A stretch of 64,000 nucleotides of DNA from NCBI GenBank assembly GCA_963704585.1, contig OY969919.1:2356001-2420000 (forward strand), read 5' to 3'. The notes beneath the pieces were generated by a model. The model was not told the origin of the DNA. It saw only the letters and a list, made by a program, of their open reading frames with translations, and searched no databases. How positions within the stretch are numbered: the first letter of the stretch is position 1; each line of letters starts with the position of its first letter. The translations under genes were made by a program, and so were the position numbers. This DNA comes from Bog-756 sp963704585 (GTDB lineage: Bacteria; Actinomycetota; Acidimicrobiia; Acidimicrobiales; RAAP-2). Positions 1 to 9,621 of this stretch are shown here, in pieces.

Positions 1-3000
1 CGAAGGTGGAGACCGCACCTGTGGCCCAGACGTACTCGAAGCCGACCTCGCCGAGCGAGGTCGAGGCGCACGCCGCCATCCCTTTGTTGTCGGCCTTCAT
101 CGAGCCGGCGATCGGCGATCCACCGTTGACCGCCACGTTGACCGAGCCGTTGAGGGAGAACGTGCCGGACTGGAACGATCCCTTGAGGCTCCCGGTCACC
201 TGCACCGAGACGCCGAGCGCGGAGTAGGTGAGCCCGGTCGCGGCGTCGGGACCGAGCGAGAGGCCGAAGGTCGTCGCCCCGGTGCCGTCCGGCACCGTGA
301 TGTCGGCAGTGCCGAGTGCTTGGCTCAGCGCGCTCGAGCGACCCTGAAGCGTCGTAGGTCCCCGACGTCGCTCCACTCGGGAACTTGCGAGTGAGCGTCG
401 AGGACAGTGAGAGCAGCGTCGTGCCGTCCACGGTCGGTCCGAACGTGACCGTCGCATGGCCCGAGATGGTGGTCGGCGGCGGATTCAGTGTGAGCGAGCC
501 GCCGAGGCTGGTGAGGAAGACGCCGTCGAGCAGCGGGACGTTGCCGGTCACGTCGATCGATCCCGAGGCGAACTGCCCGTTCTGGAAGGCGAGCGACCCG
601 CTCACCCCGCTGATGGTCGTCGCCTGCGGAAGGTCGACCTGCCAGGATCCGCACCAGATCTCGGAGCCGTTGACGGTGTTGCACGCCGGATTGGGTTGGC
701 TCGCGCTGTAGGAGATGCTGGCGTTGGCAACCGTGAACTTGCCGAGGAAGGAGAGGTTGGTCACGGAGAGGTTCGCCTGGGTGATCACCCCGTTGGTGAC
801 CGTGAGTCCGGCGGACCCGCCGCTCCCCGACGCCGACGCCGCGACCGCGAGGCTCCAGTTGCCGCTCGAGTAGGACATCTGGAACGACGACACCTCGAGG
901 ACGCCGAAGACGGGCACGTTCGTGGCATCGAGCGAACCCGACAGCAAGTTGCCCGAGCCGTCGAACGCGAGCGCAACCGTCGCCTTCTCGGTGCCCGTCT
1001 GCGTCTTCTGCGTGATGTTCGCGCTGCCCGACCACGCACCCGCTTTGAGCTTGACATCGAGGTTCTTGATGTGCACGAGCCCGGCGAGGCTGATCGAGCC
1101 GACGTTGAGCGATGCGGCGGTGACCTTGCCGGTGGGAGCCGCCGTCAGGGAGCCGCTGAACTTGGTCGTCTGGTTCCCGCCGGTGGTGGCCGTGCCCGTG
1201 ACCTTCCAGACTCCGCTCGATGTCGTGGCCTTGTAGGTCAGGTTCACGTTGCTCAGCGAGAACAGGTGCATGAAGTTCGCCTGCGGTACCGAGATCGCGA
1301 GGTTCGACAGCCCGCCGAGACTCGCCCCGCCCGCCGTGGTGGTGGTGAAGGTGAGCGTCCCCGTGGCGCCGCCGCTCGAGCCGCCCGCGGCGCCGATGAC
1401 CCCCGGCAGGGTCACGGTGACCGTCCCGGTCGCCTGTCCCGGCGTCCCCGGCGTGATCGTGAGATTGCCGGAGAGCTTCATGCCCGCGATCTGGGTGTTC
1501 GCCGGGATCGCGAACGTCATCGGGGTGCTGGCGAGCTGGTTGATCTTGCCCTGGAAGATCTTGATGAGCTTGTTCTGGAGGTTGAGCGAGACGGTCGACG
1601 ACCCGGTGGAGGTGATGGCGTCGGCTCCGCTCGTCGCGTAGTTGACCTGGTCGGAGGTCGAGGCCGAGAGCGCAAGGCCGTCGACAGACGACTGCTGTTC
1701 GGTGTTGTCGTCGTTCGAGTAGGTCTCCTGGGTGATGCAGCCCTTCACGTCGTAGAGAGCGTCGGTCACCGTCGTCGAGCCGCAACCGAACTGCACCTGG
1801 TCCTGGTACGGCTTGATCGGGCTCGCGACGCTGTGGGCGTCGGTCACGATCGTGTCGGCGTTGAACTCGCTCTGCTGCGCCGGGAGGATGGCGGTCGCGT
1901 CGGGAGCGACGACCGAGATCTGGGTGTCGCTGTCGATGGTCGCGCCCGGTGCGTCGACGCACCCGGTCCCGCCGTAGCCCGCGGCGAGGCAGAACTGCAC
2001 GCTGTCGCCGCTCGTCCCGAAGTCGGCGCCGGTGATGGTCATCGCGGTGCCGTCACCGGTCAGTGGCACGGGCGATGGCGAGACCGAGTACACGACCGGT
2101 CCCTCGTGGATCAGGCCACTGGCGGTAGTGGTTCCGAGCAGTGTGTACGCGGGGTTCGAGATCTTGAACTGGAACGTGTGGTCCCCGCCCTGTTCGGGGC
2201 CGCCGTTGATGGTCACGGGCACCGTTTCGGACGTCGTGCCCGGCGCGAAGTAGAGGTAGCCCGACGAGCCCTGGTAGTCGTTGCCGGCGACCGCGGTGCC
2301 GTCGACGGTCGTGTAGTCGACGTAGACCTGCTGGCCGCTCGACGCCGACAGGGTGACCGTGAAGGGGATCGTCGTCGTCCCGCTCGACGGTCGGTCGACC
2401 TGGGACGGAGTGCCGACGGCGAGCGAGGCCGTGGGCAGCGGGATACTGCTCTCGTTGATGGTGAACGTCGAGCCGCTCCCGACGTAGGTGCTCTGCAGGT
2501 CGGACATCGCACCCCAGGTCGAGATCAGCTGGTCCCAGAAGCCGAGTGTGCCGCCGCCGAACAGGCTGCCGAGCGAGGTGCCGTTGACCGTCACGTCGGT
2601 GAAGGTGACCGAGCCGAACGACGAGAAGCCGGGCGGAGGCCCGAGCGCACTGCCCGGGGCGACCTGGCTGCACGGGGTGTCCCCGACGGTCTCGCTGCTC
2701 AGATAGCAGTAGTCCTCGACGCCCATCTGGATCTGCGCGGACGAATCGTTGATGCCGGGTCCGGTCCACGACATCGAGTTGCCGTCGGAAAGGTCGGTGA
2801 TCGTGCCGGTGGTCGAGGTGGTGGTCGAGTCGAGCGTGAGCTGGACCGAGTCGCCGGGGAAGAAGCCGGGTTGGTAGGCCTGGCAGCCGGACGACGTCCG
2901 GCAGGTCGCGTCCATCGAGCTGATGACACGCATCCCCTTCCAGGTGGATCCGCCGACATTGTTGTAGTCGAGGAAGATCTGCACGCCCCATGGGCCGTTG

Positions 3001-3728
3001 TAGAGCCCGACGGCTCCCTGGGAGCCGCCCATCACCGGCGGCCAGGGCGACGGCGGGTTGGTCACGCTGCCCTGGGTGACCGACGGGAGCGTGATCGTCT
3101 CGGAGAGATTCGCGGTGTTGACCGGACCGAAGTTGTTGCCGGCATAGCCCGTGATCTGCGAGACCCGGCCCGGCGGGTTCGGCTGGGAGGTGGCGAGCTG
3201 GGCGCGGCCCGCCCTCTGGGTGCCGGCAGTGGCAGGGAGTGCGCCGAGCTGGGACGACGCGGTCGCGAAGGGCTTGATGCCGGACGAGCCGAGGGCTGCC
3301 GGTGCGGTCGTGACGTGATGGGATGGTCCGGCGAGTGGCTGGGCAGCGTCGTGGCGGTCGAAGCCGTGGCCGCTCCCCCTGACGCGAGCGTCGAGCTCGT
3401 CGACGTCGAGCTCGTCGTGGTCGAGATCGTCGCGGTCGAGGTCGTCGTGGAGGTCGCCGTCGACGAGGCCCCGCCGGTGCTTGCGCCTTTGGACGCGCCA
3501 CTGGTCGTACCATCGGATCGCGCCGGGGGTGGAACCCGGGCGCGGCGTCGCCGCAGATGGGGACGCGACGGTCCCCGTCGTGACGGCGATCAACGCGACC
3601 CCGGCGGTCGCGACGCGGACGACAGCGCGCGGATGCCAGCTGTCGGAGTGTCGTGTGGCGCGAACCGAGCGGTCGCCCGCTCGGTTCTCCTGGCGTCTCG
3701 CCCGGCGTCCCCGCCCGAATCGCTGCAT
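1..3728 (-). CDS. Large secreted beta-rich protein with Calx-beta and TIG domains (3' end off window, one frame break)
   Basis: The frame opens at an ATG at 3728 preceded by an AGGAGG-like site and stays open to about 343. The N-terminus is Arg-rich (about 35 residues) followed by a hydrophobic export segment (residues about 40-60). A Calx-beta domain lies near residues 436-540 (VDYTTVDGTAVAGNDY, FAPGTTSETV), then an IPT/TIG segment (about 540-640), then several hundred residues of repetitive Ser/Thr/Gly-rich beta structure. Near 343 the coding signal moves one frame: downstream to position 1 the other frame reads in the same beta-rich style (ALGTADITVPDGTGA). Deleting one base of GGG at 342-344 restores it. 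Between 3340 and 3535 the Ser/Thr linker may also be out of frame. It is the second gene after the Cys-repeat protein, 13 bases downstream. Likely extracellular or cell-surface, function unknown; Calx-beta domains usually bind calcium. Confidence 0.75.
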   Translation of the reverse strand, partial: MQRFGRGRRARRQENRAGDRSVRATRHSDSWHPRAVVRVATAGVALIAVTTGTVASPSAATPRPGSTPGAIRWYDQWRVQRRKHRRGLVDGDLHDDLDRDDLDHDELDVDELDARVRGSGHGFDRHDAAQPLAGPSHHVTTAPAALGSSGIKPFATASSQLGALPATAGTQRAGRAQLATSQPNPPGRVSQITGYAGNNFGPVNTANLSETITLPSVTQGSVTNPPSPWPPVMGGSQGAVGLYNGPWGVQIFLDYNNVGGSTWKGMRVISSMDATCRTSSGCQAYQPGFFPGDSVQLTLDSTTTSTTGTITDLSDGNSMSWTGPGINDSSAQIQMGVEDYCYLSSETVGDTPCSQVAPGSALGPPPGFSSFGSVTFTDVTVNGTSLGSLFGGGTLGFWDQLISTWGAMSDLQSTYVGSGSTFTINESSIPLPTASLAVGTPSQVDRPSSGTTTIPFTVTLSASSGQQVYVDYTTVDGTAVAGNDYQGSSGYLYFAPGTTSETVPVTINGGPEQGGDHTFQFKISNPAYTLLGTTTASGLIHEGPVVYSVSPSPVPLTGDGTAMTITGADFGTSGDSVQFCLAAGYGGTGCVDAPGATIDSDTQISVVAPDATAILPAQQSEFNADTIVTDAHSVASPIKPYQDQVQFGCGSTTVTDALYDVKGCITQETYSNDDNTEQQSSVDGLALSASTSDQVNYATSGADAITSTGSSTVSLNLQNKLIKIFQGKINQLASTPMTFAIPANTQIAGMKLSGNLTITPGTPGQATGTVTVTLPGVIGAAGGSSGGATGTLTFTTTTAGGASLGGLSNLAISVPQANFMHLFSLSNVNLTYKATTSSGVWKVTGTATTGGNQTTKFSGSLTAAPTGKVTAASLNVGSISLAGLVHIKNLDVKLKAGAWSGSANITQKTQTGTEKATVALAFDGSGNLLSGSLDATNVPVFGVLEVSSFQMSYSSGNWSLAVAASASGSGGSAGLTVTNGVITQANLSVTNLSFLGKFTVANASISYSASQPNPACNTVNGSEIWCGSWQVDLPQATTISGVSGSLAFQNGQFASGSIDVTGNVPLLDGVFLTSLGGSLTLNPPPTTISGHATVTFGPTVDGTTLLSLSSTLTRKFPSGATSGTYDASGSLERAEPSTRHCRHHGAGRHRGDDLRPLARSRRRDRAHLLRARRLGAGDREPQGIVPVRHVLPQRLGQRGGQRWIADRRLDEGRQQRDGGVRLDLARRGRLRVRLGHRCGLHL

Positions 3729-3741
3729 CACCTCTGACCTC

Positions 3742-5926
3742 CTAGACGGAACTCGCGGTGCCGGTGAACAAGGCACCGAGCACCTGGAGCTGGAACGAGT
3801 CGCCGACCGTGATCGGCGGGAAGTTCGGATAGTCCGCACCGAGGCCGAGGACGACCTTGAGATTCGTCCAGCTCTTCACCACCAAGCCGATGCAGTCGCC
3901 CGTCTCGCCGGCGGTCCAGCTCGTGCGTGACGTCGGTGAACTGCAGGACGCCGGGGTTGAAGTCGAAGCTCGTGTCCCCGGCGACACAGGTGAGCGGTGT
4001 GGACGGGTTCGGTGAGGGCGGCGTGACGCCGAACCCCTTGCCGGTCACCGTGATCTTGATCGCGGCACCCGTGCCGGTGAAGGTGACCGAAGAGAGCGTC
4101 GGAGGCGGCGGAGCGCCGACGAGACCCGAGAAGGTCACGCCGAGGATTCCGAGCGTGAACGAGTCGCCGGCGGTGATCGGAGGCACGTCCGTGTAGAAGG
4201 CGCCGAGCGCGAGCACCACCTTGGACTTCGACCACGTGACGACGGTGAAGCCCAGACAGTCCCCGGTCTGGCCCGCTCCCCAACCCTGTGAGTGGTCGAG
4301 GAGGTAGAGCGCCGTGGATCCGAACGTGTAGCTGGTGTCCCCGCCGACGCAGGTCAGCGGCGTCGTCGGATTGGGGATGGGCTGACCTGGACCCAGGTTG
4401 GAGCCCGACACCGTGATCTGTTCCGTCGGTCCGCTGCCCGCGAAGGTGACCGACTTGACAACGGGTGCGGGCGCGTTGGCGAGTGTGGACGTCCCGGTCG
4501 CCGTGGTTCCTGCCACCGAGACGCTGAAGGCGTCACCCAGCGCCAGCAGCGGGTAGACGTAACCGGCACCGAAGGTGAAGGTGACTGCGGTGTTCGTCCA
4601 CGAGGTGACCTTGAGTCCGAGGCACGATCCAGGGGCGCCGGCGGTCCAGCCGCTCGTCGTGTCGGCGAAGGAGAGCACGCCCACCGGGTAGTCGTAGCTC
4701 GCGTCGTTCGGCACGCAGTTGAGCCTCGACGTCGGTGACGGCGAGGGCGGAGCGTCGCCGAAGTTGCTGCCGTGGACGGTGACGGTGGGCTTCGCGGCCG
4801 TGCCCGTCACCGAGACAGTGGAGATGGTCGGCGGACCGGTCGGGAAGGCGTCGACGACGATCGCTCCGACGTGGGAGAAGGTCGCGGGGTTCGGGATCGA
4901 GCCGGCAGCGTTGCACTGCAGCGGATTCGGGCAGGAAAGGGCTCCGAGGTTGCTCATGGACGGGATGGCGAACGTTGCGCCAGGGACGTCACTCGCGATC
5001 GGCGCGACCTCGCCGGTCGACCCTGTGCCCTCGATGTAGCAGCGCGTCGAGCTGGGACAGGTCGAAGCCCCGATCTGGCCGATCCCGCTCAGCGCGATCG
5101 GCGTGCCCAGGGTGCCGCCGGTGAGGGGCACCGCGTCGCCGGACCCCGCCGACCAGCACTGGGTCGTGCTCTCGCAGGAGATGGTCGAGAGCTCGAGCAG
5201 GCTCGAATTGGTCTGCACCGCACCCGCGACGCCGCCGGTCACAGTCACGACCCCGGCGATGTTCGGGCTGGAGGCGTTCACCTGGTAGCGGCCGACGGCG
5301 TAGCAGGTGCCGGCCACCGGACACGCAATGCCCTGGAGGCTTGCGAAGGCGGGCAGCGCTTGCGCGGGACCGGTCGGGACGCCGTCAGCGAGATCGACGA
5401 CTACCCCCTCGCTGTAGGGGTACGTCGAGGCGCTGACCGGCTCACTGCCGACGGCGACGCAGTTGGTGGTCCCGGGATCACAGGCGATCGAGGTCAGCGT
5501 GGTGTTCGCGGTCACGCCGGTCGTGAACTGCACCGGTTGCGCGACGCCGTAGGTGAGCGTGAGGATCGTGCCGCCGCTGTAAGGGTAGGCGGCCTGACCG
5601 ACCGCGAAGCAGGCCGCCTGCGTCGGGCAGATGAGCCCGGAGATCTTGTCCATCGGCGTGACGGCCTGTTCGCCCGAGACCGCTCCGTTGTCGAGCGTCG
5701 CGACGAACGACGAGTAGCCGCCGGTGATGCCCACGCCGAGGCATTCGCCGACCGACGCGCAGTAGAGGCCGGTCATCTGCGCGCTGCCGAAGACGGGAAA
5801 CGCGGTCGAAGTGGCACCCGCAGGTGACGCGAGGACGGCGATCCCCGTCGTGACCACGACCGCCGCGAGCAGCGTGCGCAGTCGGGTACCACTCACCCGG
5901 AAGGTGCCGATCTGCGCGTGCCCCAT
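3742..5926 (-). CDS. Secreted protein with seven Cys-pair repeats (propeller-like) and three TIG-like repeats, one frame break
   Basis: The start at 5926 was chosen because GGAGG sits eight bases upstream; an ATG at 5959 is also in frame. A signal peptide is followed by seven repeats with the pattern C-x5-6-C-x3-G (LYCASVGECLGVG, LICPTQAACFAVG, IACPVAGTCYAVG and others). Seven such blades are what a beta-propeller would need; that fold is inferred. The second half has three repeats of roughly 110 residues, each with a TIG-like strand set, a CxxGDTSY or similar turn, GW..G.TGDCLG and SWT motifs. In the third repeat the frame breaks at about 3922 (after FTDVTH). Removing one base lets the repeat finish as SWTAGETGDCIG and end at 3742, giving 727 residues. 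It forms an operon with the Calx-beta protein 13 bases downstream. Extracellular, function unknown. Confidence 0.75.
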
Positions 5927-6185
5927 GGATGCCACCTCCGTCCCGCCCCGGGCGTGCACTGCAGCCCGCCGGCCCCTGTGGTTGCTGGAACTCTACCAAC
6001 GGCTTCGAATACGAGTCATCTGCCACCGTGGCAACGGTGCGCTCGACGCACCGTCGCGTGATCGGTGCGTGACGGGCACGATCGGTACCGTGATCCGTCG
6101 CACGCTCAGCCGTGCGGCACGGCATCCGAATAGTCACGCACCGTGGCAGAGCGCTGTGAGAACGCTGAGATCGTGCGCGTCGCCA

Positions 6186-6248
6186 CGCCGCGCGGCACGG
6201 TGCCGTGCGGTGCGGTGCGACACCACTTGATGCGGCACCGTGCGGCGT
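6186..6248 (-). terminator. Possible terminator hairpin after the methyltransferase gene
   Basis: Just downstream of the methyltransferase stop (minus strand), CACGGTGCCG and CGGCACCGTG can pair over about 10 bp, extended by CGCCG/CGGCG with a bulge, around a loop of about 27 bases. There is no T-tract. The rest of 5927-6260 shows no gene; it holds GC-rich short repeats of gcggcac and the promoter side of the Cys-repeat protein. Confidence 0.35.
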
Positions 6249-6260
6249 GAGCCCTCGAGT

Positions 6261-7130
6261 TCAGTCGGCCGACTTCACTCCGATCACCACGATGCGCGAG
6301 TTCGTCCGGAACTGCTCGGTCGGAGGCTCTGCACGTACGGCTTCGAGGTCCGCGTCGAACCGCGCCGCGGTGGTGATGCCGGCATCGAGCACCCGCGGAC
6401 GGGCGGCGGCGAACTGCGCGAGCACGAGCTCGCGCTCGAACGAGTCGAAGTCGACGAGCAGGTGCTGCGCCTCGGGGACGACCACGACCGAGGCGATCGA
6501 GCAGCCCGATGTCCGGAGCAGACTCGAGAGCTTTCGTCCGATATGCCGATCGCCGCCGCGCTCGACCTGGAGCTCGACGAGCGCGGCGTGGAGGCGCGTG
6601 AAGGCCGCGGAGGGCGCGGGGTAGGTGAGGTAGAGCTGGTCGTCCATGTCGCTGACGCAGACGAGCCCGCCCGGACGGGTGACCCTCACCAGCTCGTCCA
6701 TGGCTGCCTGCGGATCGGGAAGGAATTGGAAGACCTCGCGGGTGATGGCGAAGTCGACCGAGGCGTCCTCGAGCGGCAGATCCATCAGATCGCCCACGCA
6801 GTACGAGAGCTCGCTCTTCTCGTGGAAGAACCCGGTATCCGACAGCCGATGGCGGAGCCGATCCGCGTGACGGACGAGCGCTGGATCGATGTCGAGGCCG
6901 ATCACCCGCATCGGCGCCTGTGCGCACAGCTCGAAGGCCAGCAGCCCGAACCCCGAACCCACATCGAGCACCGTGAGATCCGATGCGACGTTGAGCAGCT
7001 GCAGGATCGACCGCCACGCCCGGTGCAGCGACGACGTGTAGGCGAGCAGGTTCGCCTGGTCTCCCGGCGGCAGCTCCGAGGCGTACTCGTGGAGCGCTTC
7101 GTCGAGGAGCGGCCACTTCGTCTGGTCCAT
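6261..7130 (-). CDS. Class I SAM-dependent methyltransferase
   Basis: A 289-residue protein starting at 7130 (GGAGA about nine bases upstream). Motif I is VLDVGSGFGLLAF near residue 70, the acidic residue after beta-2 is in VIGLDIDPAL, and motif IV is DLMDLPLEDASVDFAI followed by EVFQFLPDP, the layout of Methyltransf_11/25 enzymes. Substrate cannot be read from the sequence. It is the last gene of a minus-strand run after a small peptide gene and an ABC exporter, so a role in modifying the exported product is possible but unproven. The upstream ATG at 7304 would add 58 Arg/Pro-rich residues that look non-coding. Confidence 0.85.
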   Translation of the reverse strand: MDQTKWPLLDEALHEYASELPPGDQANLLAYTSSLHRAWRSILQLLNVASDLTVLDVGSGFGLLAFELCAQAPMRVIGLDIDPALVRHADRLRHRLSDTGFFHEKSELSYCVGDLMDLPLEDASVDFAITREVFQFLPDPQAAMDELVRVTRPGGLVCVSDMDDQLYLTYPAPSAAFTRLHAALVELQVERGGDRHIGRKLSSLLRTSGCSIASVVVVPEAQHLLVDFDSFERELVLAQFAAARPRVLDAGITTAARFDADLEAVRAEPPTEQFRTNSRIVVIGVKSAD

Positions 7131-7454
7131 CTGCACGGGATCTCCGTTCTGTTGGTGATGCCGCGGGGACGACGCTGCTCCGGACGACACGTTGGGTGTC
7201 GCCGGCCCCCGCGTTGCGGCGTCGAGCGGCAATCGCCCGATCAGGTGTCGTCGTGATCCCAGGTGCTGGACGACGGGTGGTGGGTCGCGGGTGGGCCGTC
7301 TCATTCTGCGCGACGCGACGACCCATCGGGGGCATCCCTGCGACGACCCACGTTGACACCTGCCGCAGGCTCGCCCGGATCTCGACGCGGCGACGCCGGC
7401 CCGGTCCTGTGGAATCGGGACGTGGCAGGGGTGGCTCGCGTGACGCGGCGACGG
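7131..7454 (-). other. Intergenic stretch between methyltransferase and ABC exporter
   Basis: Over 320 bases without convincing coding. The open frames here are low-quality Arg/Ser/Pro-rich shadows on both strands. A short repeat of cgacgaccca occurs (near 7316 and 7341), and gtgggtcgcgggtgggcc lies near 7280. No clear promoter or terminator could be assigned. Confidence 0.4.
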
Positions 7455-9252
7455 TCACGCCGCCAGGAAACCTCCGGATTGGTGCTGCCACAGCCGGTTG
7501 TAGACGCCGTCCTCGATGTCGAGCAGGTCCGCGTGGGTGCCCTGCTCCACCACACCGCCGTGGTCCATGACCACGATGCGGTCGAGACGCGCGATCGTGG
7601 CGAGACGGTGGGCCACGACCAGCGCGGTCGAGTCCTCCATCAGGCGCCAGAGGGCGTCCTGGACGAGCACCTCGGACTCGGAATCCAGCGCGGACGTTGC
7701 CTCGTCCAGGATCAGCACCTGGGCGTGCTTCGCCATCGCCTGCGCGATCGCGACACGCTGTCGCTGGCCTCCCGAGAGCTTGAGGCCGCGCTCGCCGACG
7801 ACCGTGTCGTAGCCGTCGGGAAGCACCCGCACGAACTCCTCGACGTGGGCGGCCCGGCCGACCTCCCGGACGAGATCCATGTCCGGAGCGTCGAGAGGGT
7901 TGACCCCGTAGCAGATGTTCTCCGCGATCGTCCGGTGCAACATCTGCGGATCCTGTGGCACGTAGGAGATCGAGCGCCGCAGCGAGTGCTGGGTCACCTT
8001 TGCGATGTCCTGTCCGTCGAGAAGGATCGACCCGGCGTCGATGTCCATGAAGCGAAGCACGAGCTTGGTCAGGGTGCTCTTGCCGGAGCCCGAGGGCCCG
8101 ACGAGGCCGAGATGCTCGCCGGGTTCGATGCAGAGGTCGAGTCCCTCGAAGAGGGGCGCGTCGCGCCGGTACGCGAAGGTCACGTCGCAGAAGTCGATCC
8201 GGCCTTCCGTGAGCTCGAGCTCGCCGGCGCCGTCCGCATCCACGATCTCCGGCTCGGACGAGGCGATGCCGACGAACTTCGCGCATCGACCCGCGGCCCG
8301 CGAGATCGCACGCACGAACTCGAACGACTCCTCCAACGAACCTCCGACGAACGTCGCGTAGAAGAGGATGAGGTAGACCGAGGCGGCGGCGAGGACGTGA
8401 TGGAGCGCAAGCGCGACACCCACCACGACTGCGAGCCAGTTGAGCACCGCCATCGACGACTCCATCTGCAGGCGGGTAGAGGTGAAGACGCGCCGCGCCT
8501 TGAGGTCCGCCGCGGACCGACTGCGAGACGACGTCGACCACGTGGGCCCGTTCGTCGTCCTCTGCCGCCTGGGTCCGGACGGTCGTCAGATTGGCGATCG
8601 TGTCCGCGATCACTCCGGTCGCCCGGGAATGCGTGTCGGAGAATTCCTTCTCGGCGGCCACGACCTTGCCCATCCGGCGCGAGAGCACTGCGCCGAAGAC
8701 CACGACGAGCACGGTCATCACGAGCGACACCGGCCATGCGACGACGGCGAGCACAGCGATCGCACCCAACACGGTGACGGCGACGCGCAACACTCCCCAC
8801 GTGGTCATGTCGATCACTTCGACGAACGCCCACGAGAAGGTCTCGAGCGACGAGATGACCTCGCCCGACGGTCGGTCGGTGTGCCAGCGGTGGCTGAGAT
8901 CGATGAGGTGGTCGTAGCCGTTGGTGATGGCCCGCGCGAAGGCGCGGAGCGTCGCACCCCAGTTCAACCAGCCCGCGATGCGCCACAGCACCGTCGAGAC
9001 GACGAGCACGCCCGCATAGGCGACCACCAGTGGACCGAAGGTCGACCAGAGATCGGTGTGCGGCTGCAGCGTCGCGATCCGCCCGAGCAGCGTGGCGAAG
9101 ATGAGGGGGCCGGCGACCGCGTTCGCCAGCGTCCCGAAGGCGATCGTCGACCACGAGACGACGAACCAGACGCGGTCGGGCCGCATCTGCCGCCAGCAGT
9201 AGGTGAAGGTGTCTCTGGTCGAAGCAGCGGGAAACAGCAGTTGGTCGTTCAT
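7455..9252 (-). CDS. ABC exporter, fused membrane domain and ATPase (one frame break)
   Basis: The start is ATG 9252 (MNDQLLF, GGAG seven bases upstream). The first 245 residues form a type IV exporter membrane domain (several hydrophobic spans, ERAHVVDVVSQSV near the end). At about 8514 the frame breaks; deleting one C in GTCCGCGGCGG joins SV to AADLKARRVF and the rest of the membrane domain. The ATPase has Walker A GPSGSGKST, Q-loop VPQDPQ, signature LSGGQRQR and Walker B VLILDEATSALD, then the H-loop VVAHRL. Corrected length is 598 residues, normal for an MsbA/LmrA-like half transporter. No C39 peptidase domain is present. A 43-residue peptide gene lies 119 bases upstream and a methyltransferase downstream. 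It likely exports a peptide or lipid from the cytoplasm, energised by ATP. Confidence 0.85.
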
Positions 9253-9371
9253 GGAGGAGCTCCAGATGGTGCGCAAGCAGGATCAGGGATCTGACCTGGT
9301 GAGACGGCGCGGCGGCGCCGACCGGGCGATTCGGCCTCAGCGGCCGGTGGGGGCGGTCCTCTGACGCGGAG

Positions 9372-9503
9372 TCAGATGGAGAGCGCCGGGCCGGTCGGCG
9401 GCGAGACGCCGACCTCGGCCACACCGGCATCGAGGACCGAGCCGGTGAGTGGTGCAACGACGCGGGTGACCACCGCCACGCAGGTGTTCATCGTTCCTGC
9501 CAT
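9372..9503 (-). CDS. Small peptide gene upstream of ABC exporter (candidate exported peptide)
   Basis: A 43-residue frame begins at ATG 9503 with a strong site, GAGGTGA, four to five bases upstream; the longer frame from 9617 has no comparable site and looks non-coding. The peptide starts MAGTMNTCVAVVTRVVAPL and continues with GSVLDAGVAEVGVSPPTG. It has one Cys (residue 8), Thr and Ser residues, a Pro-Pro in the C-terminal part, and weak negative net charge. There is no double-glycine leader, no signal peptide and no match that I recognise. Its position as the first small gene before an ABC exporter and methyltransferase suggests a RiPP-type precursor or signalling peptide; this is inference. 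Confidence 0.5.
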   Translation of the reverse strand: MAGTMNTCVAVVTRVVAPLTGSVLDAGVAEVGVSPPTGPALSI

Positions 9504-9621
9504 CTGGTCACCTCGCTCTCTGCTTGCGACATCGAAGATGATAGCCGCAGCGTCCCGGTCACGCCGTGAGCCGGGGCCGGCCGTGCAAGGCGGCGTTCCG
9601 GCGCTCGGCCGCCTCACCTGC

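Noticed and set aside
456..3737. Long open frame of over 1000 codons on the plus strand
   Set aside because: Arg/Gly/Asp-rich product with no known motif; it is the antisense shadow of the Calx-beta protein, whose frame has domains, a signal peptide and a ribosome site.
6106..9276. Single 1056-codon frame joining the exporter start to beyond the methyltransferase
   Set aside because: Only its first 250 residues resemble a transporter; after the break near 8514 it reads as Arg/Gly/Pro-rich noise, while the true exporter and methyltransferase continue in other frames.
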